DNA from: Hesseltinella vesiculosa
Lineage: Eukaryota > Mucoromycota > Mucoromycetes > Mucorales > Cunninghamellaceae
Length of the DNA stretch: 64,000 nucleotides
Direction of reading: 5' to 3'
Assembly: GCA_002104935.1 (NCBI GenBank)
Contig: MCGT01000034.1
Span: 186,001-250,000 of the forward strand
Below, in pieces: positions 12,401-22,852 of this stretch. Under the pieces are notes generated by a model that had not been told where the DNA came from, did no database searches, and saw nothing but the letters and a program-made list of their open reading frames with translations. Each line of letters begins with the position of its first letter. Position 1 is the stretch's first letter. The translations under genes and the position numbers were made by a program.

Positions 12401-15357
12401 CGATGGCAAAGTTGGGTCTAATAGAAAAAAAAAAAAAAAGGAGAGAGAGAGAGTGAGTGAGGAGGAGTCGCTTTTCTGAGTAAGTTTACATCATTCAAAA
12501 GGGTAGGCTCGATGCTAATCATGCGGCCAAGGCCACGTAATGCTTTCACTCGGAACGTCACGGTTTCCTTGTCCAGACAGCTCACTAGCTTGGTCATAAA
12601 GTAGGGCACTCGCTGGCTCAAGATTTGTCGAGACGCAATCAGCTCCACCAGCATCTGCAGATCCTGTCGGTTCAGCTCGGGAAGTACAAAGCTGTCCAAA
12701 AAAAAAAGGGGGGGATTAGGCTTTCTCTAGCGGTGGCGCTTTTGTTACCTTGGTTTGACATCCTGGGATGCGTCCAGGTTCAGGGCGAGGCGCCATTGGC
12801 GGAGACACTGCGTGTGTAACAATGGGAGCGTGGTCGTGCTTGCTGGCGCAGCATCGTCGCCTTCCGTGCAAGTGTGGTTGACCTTGGTTTCTTCATCTCG
12901 CTCCGACCGAATGGACTTTACCAGACTTGCATTTGCATAGCCCCACGTACACAGATAAAACTATAACCGTCAATGAAACGAATGAGGTCATTCACTTTTC
13001 TTTTTCTGAATGCATCGTTACATTTATCACATTGGGAGTGGAGGCATCTTTCATCAGGTGCTGGTAGAGTTTCATGCGGCAAGCATCCAATGTTTTCAAG
13101 GAGACTGTATCGTGCCGGTTGGTCTAATTGAAAAATGAGTAAAAAAAATCATCTTTTTTTTTCTTTTGCTTTGCTATGAGAGTCTACCTTTTGCGGCATC
13201 AAACGGTAGAGTTGGTAAAGCCATTCGGGGGTCAAGGCACCAGGAGCGTCGGACACATGACGCAGGCTATCTTTGAGCCGGCAAGTGATGGCACCGAGCC
13301 ATTCGATGGCCATGGTTCGCAAATAAATATCCCCCTGATCACTGTCAATAAACGCTACCTAGAAGTACGATGAAGAAAATAAGATTTTTTCCGCATGGAC
13401 GATTGCCTGGGGGAGGGGTTCTTTACCAGCGTTCTTGTAAATCCATGCAGGATCAATTCGGCCACGGGCCAGTCGGGATCATACAATACTGCCAGCACGT
13501 CTTCGATGGTGCCTTCTAAAATGGCGCGGTATTCTGTCAGTGAGTAGGCATCTTTTTTCTTGGATTTGGACCTAGCAAGAAGGGGGTGAGCGAATCTGTC
13601 AGGCGTCAGAGGAGGGGGCGGCATTACTTTGCTAGCAGGAATTCGATGCAGTAGGTGGATTGCTTCATGGCGGTGTCGAGATGGGATTTCCAGCCGGCAT
13701 GGGATCGATCGAGAAGGTGGCTGTCTAGGGTGTCCTGCGGTTCGTTTTTGTCATGCTGAGCGGCCTTTTGCTCCCATCGTTTGAGCCAGGTGCGCTCCAT
13801 GCTACGGGTGGAGGTGTCCATCAAGCTGCAGCTCTGGACCAGCTGCATCAGCAAGGCTGACACCATGTGAATGCGATGGTTGTTGCGTAAGCGGTACCGT
13901 TTGAGTTCTTGGTAATCCAGCATGGTCAAGGCATCCAAGTTGCTGAGCAGGTCGTCTAAAATCCACTGCCGCTGCGAAGGGAAGCTACTGAACACACCAC
14001 ACAGCGTATCCATGCACACAAGCTTGAAGAGCTCCAGGCTGTGGATTTGCTGGTCGGGGGGGCAGACGAGTACGGAATGGGCTGGCTTCCTGGCGTCCGT
14101 GGCTTGTTGGTGAATGGGGGTGTCCTCATCCGTGGTGAGGACGGGGACGATCAGAGGGCAGAGCGATTGGAAGGATGGCTCGGATGGTTGAAGGAGGATT
14201 TCGTGGAAGAAAGGGTCGAGACAGATATACGCCAGGCAGGTCATGACCGGTTCCTGCGACTCATCTTGGTCGAATAAAAACATGGAGCGTCGCACAACAC
14301 GTGTCATCATGGGCAAGAGGCCTCCAAACAGCCGTTGGGCGCTTTTTTCTTGTTGAGCGAGTTGGATCCACGCTGCCACGTCGCCTATTGAGGAAAAGGT
14401 GAGTGGCTCGTAGACGTGACTCCCCCGAGCCATTACCGGTATTTCGTTGGTCGTGGTTGGCTTGATCAATCATTGGGTATATCATGCTGTCCAACAAGTA
14501 TTTGAAGAAGTGAAGGCAGTGCAAGACCAAGTCACTAGGTACAAGCTAAGAACAAAATCACGGTTAATCGCCATTTTTTTTTTCACTTTTCACTTTTTCT
14601 ACGTACTTTGAAGCGAAGGAAACCCGAGGCCAAGACACCGAAAAGACGGTTGATCATTTGTACGCTTTTGGAAAAGCAGTTCAAGACGACCAAGCGAGCG
14701 GCGTTGTCGAGCTGGTGTAGTCCGTTGAGGATTTCTTTTTGCTTACACATGAGCACCGCGGCATCGATGGATTGGAATAAGGGTAAGAGGTCCAAGGAGG
14801 AGGACTTGTCGGTCCAGACGTGGCATAGGCTCATGCCGGGAAGGGTGGCAGGTGGCAGCAGCAAGGCTTTGAGTTGGATGGCCTTGTTGATGCTTTGTAA
14901 GCAGCGGTTGAGGCGGTCGATCTGCGCCGCCACAGCTGGCCATGTCGTATTTGTTTCTAACCAAGTGGGATCAACTTGGACAAGGTCATCTTTGAGTCGT
15001 TCTAGTAATACTGTCATAAGAGTGAGTTTGGGCCGAAAAAAAAATCCTGGTGGGTTTACCTTGGATGGGATTGACTGGTGAGGCGTCATCGATGGTCATA
15101 GCCATGGAGTCAATGACTGGCAAATGGGTGGGTATAGGTATAGGAGAGGCCATGGGAGGATCATTGTCGTCACTGTCACTCTCTAGGGCAAGTTGGAAGG
15201 CTCGTCGTCGTCGTTTGGGTGGGAGGGGGCTGGCAGAGGGAGGGGGTCGTTTAAGGGTGGCATTGCGTTTGGACAATGGAAGGTCGTCTTGATCACTGTC
15301 GTCAGTAGATTCAGAAGTGTCTACTATCGCATTGGCAACCAGTTGTCGACCAACCAT
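9452..15357 (-). CDS. SCC2: SCC2/NIPBL (Mis4) cohesin loader subunit
   Basis: This is the large HEAT-repeat protein that, with Scc4/Mau2, loads cohesin onto chromatin. The N-terminus is disordered, acidic and basic by turns (a KRPPP segment and PPKRRRR, a likely nuclear localisation signal). It is followed by a long helical protein spread over many exons. Stretches typical of NIPBL/Scc2 include VSCLDKETVTFRVKALRGLG with the following MISIEPTLL (about 12520-12590), the HEAT array around SAKVNDTAPNVRKR (about 12205-12275), and the C-terminal ADNLVTMPYAMVDEILCVLH (about 9840-9900). The final short exon follows an acceptor near 9565 and ends in TAA at 9452-9454. The start is the first ATG of the open N-terminal exon. 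Total length is close to 1,600 residues, in the usual fungal range. Introns carry long A/T runs. Confidence 0.9.
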
Positions 15358-15612
15358 CGTTTAAATAGAAAGAGTCAGGAAAAGGTAAGGAACAAGCGCG
15401 AAAAAAAAATGTTTTTTTTTTTTTTTTGCGGCGGCACGCTTCCGCATTTCAACAAGCCTGGTGGCGGATTTTAGCGCAAAAAAGAGGGGTGTTACTGAAA
15501 AGGAGGTTTATTGTTACCGTATGGTGCCGGTACAATAATTTTTCGCAACTGGCAACACCACAATTGATGGGTATAGTTTACTTTATTGTTAAGCAAACGA
15601 TGCTTTCATTTA

Positions 15613-15872
15613 TCATTCAAATCGTAGGGCACAAAAGCGATGTCGGTCCTTGGAGGCATCAATCAAAGAGTAAATAGCAGGGTGAGTAGGACGACGCTTC
15701 ATTTCCCAAAATTCTTCATCGTCCACAGGTCGACACAAGCGCCAAAAGGCTTCCGTAACCATCAACAAGGTGCGAATATTCTTCAAATTGACAAAGGATG
15801 CCAATTCTTCCAAGGAACGTGGAAATGTGAGTTGGCCAATTTCCTGCATGACATAGATGCCATCGTGACGTA
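15613..15872 (-). CDS. terminal exon of an unknown gene (left inverted copy)
   Basis: A clean exon begins after the acceptor GCTTACAG and reads through TFPRSLEELASFVNLKNIRT and AFWRLCRPVDDEEFWEMKR to a TGA. The sequence looks like real protein, but I do not recognise the family. Upstream on the same strand is ATG-containing sequence (16028 and 16234) embedded in a diverged tandem repeat of about 110 bases. I cannot join it in frame with confidence, so the 5' part is unresolved. The gene may be a 3' fragment. Confidence 0.4.
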
Positions 15873-15964
15873 CTGTAAGCGGGACAAGAAAAAGGTGATA
15901 TTGAAAAAAACCTTGAAAAAAATACCCTTCTGGTCTTCCGCTTTTTTGTTTTATTCTTTTTGAG

Positions 15965-16205
15965 CAACATGAGGGATGCTTGGGATTAGTACGTTGGCGA
16001 CCTCTTGAAAGCCACACCGAAAGCTCATGATACTGCCCCTTGTCTGATGATTTCTATAAGTCGAAGCATGGAAGCAGGTTCTCTCGTGTGTCTGGAATGC
16101 TTGGGACTAGTAAGCTTTGTGTTCGCAAGAAGCAAAAGCTGAACGCTCATGAGACCGTCCCTTGTCAGATCACTCGTTAAGAGTTTGAAGCATGGAAACG
16201 GGTTT
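15965..16205 (-). repeat. diverged tandem duplication of about 110 bases
   Basis: On the minus strand the block running from TTCCATGCTTC through CATGAGC to CCCAAGCAT occurs twice in direct order with roughly 70 percent similarity by eye. It lies in the spacer between the two inverted arms and just upstream of the unknown exon. Its role is unknown. Confidence 0.45.
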
Positions 16206-16334
16206 CTAGACAGCTCAAATTGCATTATATCCATACATTAAGCACATTCAAGAACGAATGCATCGAACAACATTTTTATTTTTTGTAGGAAAGCTATTCA
16301 ACACTATATGATCACATTTTGCCAAGAAAAATAG

Positions 16335-16586
16335 ATGACGTGTGCTTCCACGCAGGAAATTGGCCAACTCACATTTCCACGTTCCTTGGAAGAATTGGCA
16401 TCCTTTGTCAATTTGAAGAATATTCGCACCTTGTTGATGGTTACGGAAGCCTTTTGGCGCTTGTGTCGACCTGTGGACGATGAAGAATTTTGGGAAATGA
16501 AGCGTCGTCCTACTCACCCTGCTATCTACTCTTTGATTGATGCCTCCAAGGACCGACATCACTTTTGTGCCCTACGATTTGAATGA
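16335..16586 (+). CDS. right inverted copy of the unknown terminal exon
   Basis: The reading frame of the left copy is preserved almost residue for residue (one visible change, DRHRF to DRHHF) and ends with the same TGA. Its upstream sequence differs from that of the left copy beyond the repeat boundary at 16352, so its 5' exon and promoter are missing or new. The in-frame ATG at 16335 lies outside the duplicated part and may be fortuitous. It is probably a non-functional fragment. Confidence 0.35.
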   Translation: MTCASTQEIGQLTFPRSLEELASFVNLKNIRTLLMVTEAFWRLCRPVDDEEFWEMKRRPTHPAIYSLIDASKDRHHFCALRFE

Positions 16587-16665
16587 TAAATGACAGTATC
16601 GTTTGCTTAACAATAAAGTAAACTATACCCATCAATTGTGGTGTTGCCAGTTGCGAAAAATTATT

Positions 16666-18049
16666 GTACCGTAACCCGCAACATTTTTTTTTTTTTTAAA
16701 TGGTCCTCTTGAGTTGAATGGCCATATTCATCATTAAAACAGGAGTAAATGGGACCAAACTTCGTGTGAGAGGAGCCTATTATATGAACTTTCTTCCATT
16801 TGAAAATGGGCTCTGGAATTATTATAGGAAGCAGACAGGGTATATGACCAAAAATGGTGTCAAAATTAGTGAGCCTCACCATCGCGTGCTTCCTCCTATA
16901 TTATCTATCACTGCTTTCAATCTCTCTGGCATAGATTCGATCAACTTGTTCCAATCATCCTCAGGGTTAAGATCATCCCAAGCTTTTTTAACCATCGGCC
17001 TGAACTTGTCAAGCGTAGTTCCTGGTTTAAACTTGGCTGATCTGCGGTTCTTCAATTTTTTCCAGAGGTTTTCGATTGGGTTCAGATCAAGATCAGGCGA
17101 CTGCGCTGGCCAGTCCAACTTCTCAATGCCATGGTCCTTTCTCCGTTTCTTCGACACAAGACTCCGGTGCGTGGAGGCACCATCCTCCATCAGAATAAAG
17201 CCAAGTTTCTCCTGCTGATACTTCGAAATAGGGCCCTCATAGACGAGCACCACAAAATCCTCAGACTTCGACTTGGTCTCGCGTTCATTCCTTCCCGTCT
17301 TGCGGAATATCGCCAAGTCAGTTCGCTTTCCATGGGCTATACCTCCCCACACAATTATCGACGATCGATTGCTTCTGCAAGTCTCCAAAAGACTGTTTTC
17401 TTGGTAGCCTTCGTCCTTCAAACGCCATACGCGTACCTGCCTCGATTCTTCAGCAATTTCAAAAGTCGCTTCATCGGTCCATAGCACGTTCTTCCAGCCT
17501 TCAATTGACCAGTTTCTGTGCGCTTTTGCAAATGCCAGTCTTGCTGCTTTATGTCTGTCGGTCAGGTATGGTTTTTTTTTTTTGCAACACGCGAATGGTA
17601 TCCCATTCCATGAAGCTCCTTGCGAATCGTGCAGATGTGAGCATCATTGAATAGATTCACCTTGATGTCAGTAAGTGGAGCTCGCCTATTTTTTTTTTAC
17701 ATACGACGAAAGGGCCCTTCGGTCACGGTCGGTGAGTTTTGGTTTTCTTCCTGAGCCCTTTTTACGTTCGAATGTACTTCGATCTTCGTATTCGTTTATT
17801 ATCTGGTAAACTCGAGAAGTTGAAAGCTGAAATTCAGATACGATTTCCTTGTTACTGCATCCGAGTTTTTTTTTTTCATTCTGTAAACTTGGGCTTTAAC
17901 TTCAGTTGATAGTGCCATGTTTGAGTGAAAAAAAAAAGTGAAAAAGGCACGTCTGATGACGTAAAAACCCCGTTTTATTTCCACGACACCTCTCACTGAT
18001 TGGGACGGGATTTGAACACTTTCCAATTTTTTTTTCGAGGTTACGGTAC
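16666..18049 (-). mobile_element. Tc1/mariner-like DNA transposon
   Basis: Short inverted ends GTACCGTAACC (16666-16676) and GGTTACGGTAC (18039-18049) bracket a transposase pseudogene on the minus strand, and a TA lies next to the right end as expected for this superfamily. The length of about 1.4 kb is normal for Tc1-like elements. The left end is less well preserved than the right one. The element sits directly downstream of the Pro/His-rich gene that ends at 18063. Confidence 0.75.
16876..17926 (-). pseudogene. Tc1-like DDE transposase, frameshifted
   Basis: This is a cut-and-paste transposase with an N-terminal helix-turn-helix region (start MALSTEVKAQVYRMKK, then STSRVYQIINEYEDR) and a GRKPKLTDRDRRAL linker. 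The DDE_3 catalytic core has the aspartates in WTDEATF and LMEDGAS and the glutamate in NPIENLWKKLKNR. The core from 17487 down to 16876 is one open frame. The upstream part needs three frame changes, each at an A homopolymer of 10-12 bases (near 17866-17876, 17689-17698 and 17572-17583). Read literally the gene is inactive. Slippage during transcription, or homopolymer errors in the assembly, are alternatives. Confidence 0.85.
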
Positions 18050-18062
18050 TGTAATTATCATT

Positions 18063-18863
18063 TTACGACATCTGAGGCATGATGGTGGCTTTCTTTTTAG
18101 GCCGCAATTGATACCACCAGCGACGTAGAGGGCGAGAAGCGACGTCTTTTTTAAGAGGTGGCGGAGACAGCAAGGCGTCAGGGGTGGCGAGCAGTTCTTG
18201 GCGGTATTGCTCCGTATAGGAGAGAAGTGGTTGGCTGGCATGGGCGGTGGGGATTTGCTGATATGGATGGGCGACAGAAGGTGGTTGTGTTGGTGCGGTA
18301 GCGATAGGAGCGGGGATGGAGGGTAAAGGATCATGTTGGCGCTGGGGTGGAAGGGGGGGACGAGAGACATGGTGGGAGAGCGAGCGGGCAGGCGTAGAAG
18401 GTGGCATACCGAGGGAGGTACGGAGGGTGGTGGTGGTGTGGATAGAGGGTTGGTCGGGCATGGGAGCGGGTATGGAGGAATGAAAGGAGGTAGGTGGGTG
18501 GTGCGAGTGGTGGTGATGGAGGTGATGGTGATGAGAAGTGTAGGCGCAGCAAGCATTGGCGGGTGGATGGACGGCATAGGCCGATTTGGGAGTGGTCGGT
18601 GTGGGGAGGTGGTGGCTGGCAAGATTAAAAGACGACAAGGAACAGGTGGACAGGTCAGGCATTGTATGAAGACAGGGAGAAGGGGCAGCGAAGTCTAGAT
18701 CCCATTCGGAATTTTTTTGTTGCTGCTGCAGCATTCGGTCCAGTTGGTTGGCAATATGCTGAATAGCCACCGTCAACTGCTCCAGGTTTTGTTCCTGGAT
18801 TTTTTTGTCGGCCACAGTCGATTCACGACGTTGGAACAAGGTCATTTTATTGAGTTTGAGCAT
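18063..18863 (-). CDS. Pro/His/Ser-rich low-complexity protein with N-terminal coiled coil
   Basis: No family is recognised. From the ATG at 18863 the protein starts with a polar helix (KIQEQNLEQLTVAIQHIANQ, likely coiled coil) followed by QQQQ. A long disordered tail is rich in Pro, His, Ser and Thr (HHHHLHHHHSHHPP) and ends in a basic segment, RPLRRWWYQLRPKKKAT. The frame stays open upstream to 19052 through a hydrophobic stretch, so a membrane-anchored longer form (ATLLPSLLILLKK) or an upstream exon is possible. I prefer 18863 because the region beyond is T-tract promoter sequence shared with the divergent transporter gene. Confidence 0.5.
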   Translation of the reverse strand: MLKLNKMTLFQRRESTVADKKIQEQNLEQLTVAIQHIANQLDRMLQQQQKNSEWDLDFAAPSPCLHTMPDLSTCSLSSFNLASHHLPTPTTPKSAYAVHPPANACCAYTSHHHHLHHHHSHHPPTSFHSSIPAPMPDQPSIHTTTTLRTSLGMPPSTPARSLSHHVSRPPLPPQRQHDPLPSIPAPIATAPTQPPSVAHPYQQIPTAHASQPLLSYTEQYRQELLATPDALLSPPPLKKDVASRPLRRWWYQLRPKKKATIMPQMS

Positions 18864-19241
18864 CTTTTTTAATAAAATCAACAGTGATGGCAGCAGTGTT
18901 GCCACGAACGAGTCAAGGAGATATGCGAGACGTAAGAAAAGTAATAGGAAGAAAAAAAAAAAGAAAAGAGAAAAAAGGAGAGAAAAGAAACAATGGAATT
19001 TCGTCAGGAGAGGGAAATAAAAAAAAATCCTGCAGATTATTTCAAACAACAAAAACGCGGCTCATCTTTCATTTCATACCAGCAAAAAAAAATGAAAGTC
19101 TTTGTCAGTGCATAGGCCCGAATCCACCTGAAAAAATACGATATGCACCATTTTCCTCCTTTTTTTTTCTCGACTCTTTTAAAGCTGTCACTCCTTTTTT
19201 TTTTTTTCTTCTTTTCTTCTTTACAATTTGAGTTCCAGAAA

Positions 19242-20824
19242 ATGGCAGTGGAGGCAACGAAAAATGAACAGTCCAACCAGGGCATTGCCTATCATCTTGA
19301 AGACAGAACGTCCATCGACATGACCAAATCACAAGATGGACTGGATCATGCTCCTCAAGGTACAGCCTCAACAAAGAAAGCCTTGTTCATGCTCCTCAAG
19401 AGCTTCATTGGCACCGGCGTGGTTTTTTTACCCTCGAGGTGAGCTTGAAAAGATCGAGGCAAAAAAAAAAAAAAAAAAAAGGATTCCCCTGATTTGCCTT
19501 TCTTGTCTGGTTCCGTTTAGCTTTGCCTCGGGTGGATTGGTGTTATCCATTGTGATTATGATTGTGATGGGGGCTATTTGTCTGTACGCATTTGAACTGT
19601 TGATCGAGACCCAGCTTCAGGTGGGTGGGGACTATGATGTGGTGGCCAAGGTGCTCTATGGCCGATGGTTACAGTACACCATTTTATTTTTCTTGTGCGT
19701 GTCCCAAATGGGGTTTGCGTCCTCGTATCTGATTTTTATTTCTCAAAACCTGGGCTTGTTTGTGGATCAGCTGTCTTCTTGTCAGTTTGCTTGGTTCGAT
19801 AGCTCCTATTTTATTTGGATTGTCCTGGTGGCCATCATCCCTGTGTGCTGGGTCCGAAAAATCGCAAAACTCAGCTGGAATGCTATTGTGGCCGATGGTT
19901 TGATTTTGTTTGGGCTGGTGTGTGTGCTGTATTTCACCTCTGCACGTCTGGCTCATGAAGGTGTGGCGCCATCGGTCATCATGGTCAATCCTACGGATTT
20001 TGCCTTGACTATTGGTACCTCGGTCTTTTCATTCGAAGGCATTGGTCTAGGTAAGAAAAAAAAAAAAGGCGGAGTTTGGGCCCGAAGGAGATCCTCACCT
20101 TTTTTGCAGTGGTCCCGATCATTCAGGGCATGAAGGAGCCCAACAAATTTCCTAGAGTGATGGCCACAGGGATGGCCATTTGCACCTTTATTTTTACTCT
20201 CATCGGGACGCTTGGGTATTTGGCCTATGGAAAAGATACACATGCAAGTGTGGTGGCCAACTTGCCAGCGTTTGATGGATTGGCCGAGGCGGTTCAATTT
20301 TGCTACGCCTTGGCCATTATCCTGTCTTGCCCAATTGTGCTGTATCCAGCAGTGGTGATTGTCGAAAACATCATTTTTCGGGAGCATCACCGAGGCAAGA
20401 CCCACTGGAAGTACAAGTGGATGAAAAATGGAGTGCGAACGATGATCCCGGTGGTGTGTGCCATGGTCAGTTACCTCATTGGCTCTGAAGGCCTGAACAA
20501 ATTTGTAGCTTTGGTAGGGTCATTATGCTGCATGCCATTGTCGTTTATTTTTCCCGGTACGTGTCCCAGTCCAATGAAAAAAAAAGTTGGATGCAGGCAA
20601 ATGATGACAGCTGACCACGTTTTCTTCCAGGTCTGTTCCACTACAAAATTGCAAAATCAACCAAAGCCAAGATCATTGACATTATTATTATTGTGTGGGG
20701 TCTGGTGGTCATGGTGTTTACACTGTATATCAACATCCGCTCCTGGCTGGACCCAGCCTTTTTGTCAGTGGCTGCCCCCACGCCTACGATTTGCGCCGTG
20801 GCTTCCAACACATTGTCACAATAG
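19242..20824 (+). CDS. vacuolar-type amino acid transporter (AAAP family, AVT3/4-like)
   Basis: This is a multi-pass transporter of the amino acid/auxin permease family, related to yeast Avt3/Avt4 and animal SLC36, which exports neutral amino acids from the vacuole. After a short polar N-terminus comes ALFMLLKSFIGTGVVFLP, the conserved first helix. Roughly ten more helices follow, including SVFSFEGIGL, then VVPIIQGMKEPNKFPRV and GYLAYGKDTHASVVANLP, all typical of the family. Exons are about 19242-19438, 19520-20050, 20109-20556 and 20630-20824, with in-frame joins and introns rich in A runs. The acidic, very long N-terminus of yeast Avt3 is absent. Substrate is not resolvable. Confidence 0.88.
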
Positions 20825-21026
20825 ATCCCCCCCCTTTTTTTTTAGTTCTGTATCTCTACCTCTAAACAAACCATTTTAATAATAATAAAAAGAAAAGGCC
20901 ATGCAGTCTGCGTGCTAAACGCATGTAGTCACCTGGACCTCCTTTTTTTTTTTTTTTTGACCACCACGTTTCCCAAGCAACACTAATAAGCAAGGAGAGA
21001 TCGTTGCCTATTCATCCTGACATCAT

Positions 21027-22457
21027 CTATGCTGTCAAAACATCAACGCCATCGTCGGTGATGACCACCTAGAGGGAAACAAAAGAGGTTAGTATTCATC
21101 AGGAGGTCGTCAAAAAAGACTTGCAGTGTGTTCAAATTGAGCGCTTCTACCACCGTCTACCGTTGAAATGGTCCATTCATCGGGCCACATCACCCCCATG
21201 GATAGGCCTTGACAAAGAATTGGCTCAATCGTGAAGATCATCCCTGGCGCCATCAAGCCTTCTTCGTCGTTGACTGGAAATAAAAAAAAAAAAGATGTCA
21301 GCAGATATCCGAACGTCGGCTCTCGAGTGCGGCGTTACGATGGTGATAGATGAGTGGTAGACAATGAAATTCTCGACCAATACCGTGGCCAGACAACTCT
21401 TCAGAGACAGAGTAGCCATTTTTGGTTGCAAGATCACTGATGGTATCCATTTTGAAAGGAAATAAAAAAATGTCAAAATTGCGCGCTCATGGTATTCTGT
21501 CGCCCCCACCCCCCACCCCACCCAAAAAAAAATCCAGTGTTACGTGATGACTCGGCCGATTTCAGAAAGAGGCACTTTCGGACCGCAAATGGAAATAGCC
21601 TTGTCAAGGGTTTCTTTGGTACAAGCAACAAGATCTCGACCTTGTTGATCGACATCACCTACCAAAAAAGTGGCAGAGGTATCGCCATGGTACCCATCCA
21701 GAAACACCTTTGAAAGACGAGGGAAATATAGGTTAATATCCACAGCCACGATAAAAACTTTTAAAGTTGTACCACCATCAAACCCTTACCGTGACATCCA
21801 CGTTAATCATGTCCCCATTCAACAATGGTCGCCTAAAAAAGACACAATCCGCGACAATGGTCAGGACCGACTTTTCCTGACTTTCTTCTTACTTGTCAGG
21901 AATGCCGTGGGCAATGATATTGTTAACCGAGGTGCAGACGCTCTTGGGGAAGCCCATGTAGTTGAGAGGTGAAGGATAGGCGCCATTGGCAAGAATGGCT
22001 TCATGAAGGACTTGATCGATTTCATCAGTTGTGACACCTTCCTGTAGGTCAAAAAGAGGTCAGGATCTGCACCCTGTTCACCATGACAACCCCTTCCCCC
22101 CCCCCAAGTACAGAAAATTACGTGACACAGTGCTTGCGCTTGGCGGAGGATGTCTCTTGCCAATTGGCCAGCGGCTCTTGCTTTGGTTATGTCTTGTGGT
22201 GTATGATAAGGGACAGTGCTTGCCCATTCAGAAGACAGGCCTTGAGCTGCATAAGGTGGCTTGGGTATTGTCGAAGGCACAGGTCGTCGAGGGAAGGCAC
22301 GAACGTCGATAGATTGCAAAGATGAAGGCACGATCCGTTGAAATGTACCCCATGGACTTGGTGGGGATTTGATGGCTGAATGACGTGGTGATTGGCGACA
22401 TGGATGACTGTGGAACTGCCGCACAATCGATCGAGATAAAGTGGAGCCCATCACCAT
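21027..22457 (-). CDS. methionine aminopeptidase type 1, probable organellar form
   Basis: This enzyme removes initiator methionine from nascent proteins. The pita-bread metallopeptidase signature is present: His in [10 protein letters not shown], Asp pair in [13 protein letters not shown], His in [12 protein letters not shown], Glu in [11 protein letters not shown] and the last Glu in [10 protein letters not shown]. The N-terminal zinc-finger domain of cytosolic MetAP1 is missing. Instead the protein starts with a basic, Ser/Arg-rich segment without acidic residues ([20 protein letters not shown]), consistent with mitochondrial import like MAP1D. The ATG at 22457 is followed by another in-frame ATG at 22451. 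The stop is TAG at 21027-21029. It converges with the amino acid transporter gene. Confidence 0.9.
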
Positions 22458-22852
22458 GCTTGCACGACGATTTCAAAAATAGGTTTGCTGAAAAGAAAAA
22501 CGAGCGTTATTTTTTTTCTTATTGTTTGTTTCCTCTGACATGCTGAGATTAAAAACTGTCTCCCCCCAAAATTGAACAGGTGGAAAGTGATCCAAGACCT
22601 TCTCCGTGGGGAAGAGAAAAGGAGTATGGATGCACTATCATGTAATGTGCAAAGTAAAAGCAGAGCCATCTGCCCAGGATGGTGCCGTATTTGGTCATGG
22701 CTGACCACACGGTCAGAAATGAAAAAAGAAACATAAACCTGCAACTAAGCAAAAATGACTCTATTTTTTTTTTCCTTTTTCCTTTTTCTGCCTTGCTTTT
22801 GTTATATTGCTCATTTCTTTCTTTCTTAACATTCCCTTGTGCAAACAGGACC

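Larger units (their letters stand above)
15529..16671. repeat. inverted duplication, arms 15529-15847 and 16352-16671
   Basis: About 320 bases are repeated in inverted orientation with very few differences, from CGGTACAATAATTTTTCG on the left to its complement ending at GTACCG on the right. Each arm carries the same 3' coding exon and its downstream flank, so the two exons are arranged tail-out. The right arm stops exactly at the left end of the Tc1-like transposon, which suggests that insertion or imprecise repair at this element made the duplication (inference). Confidence 0.8.
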
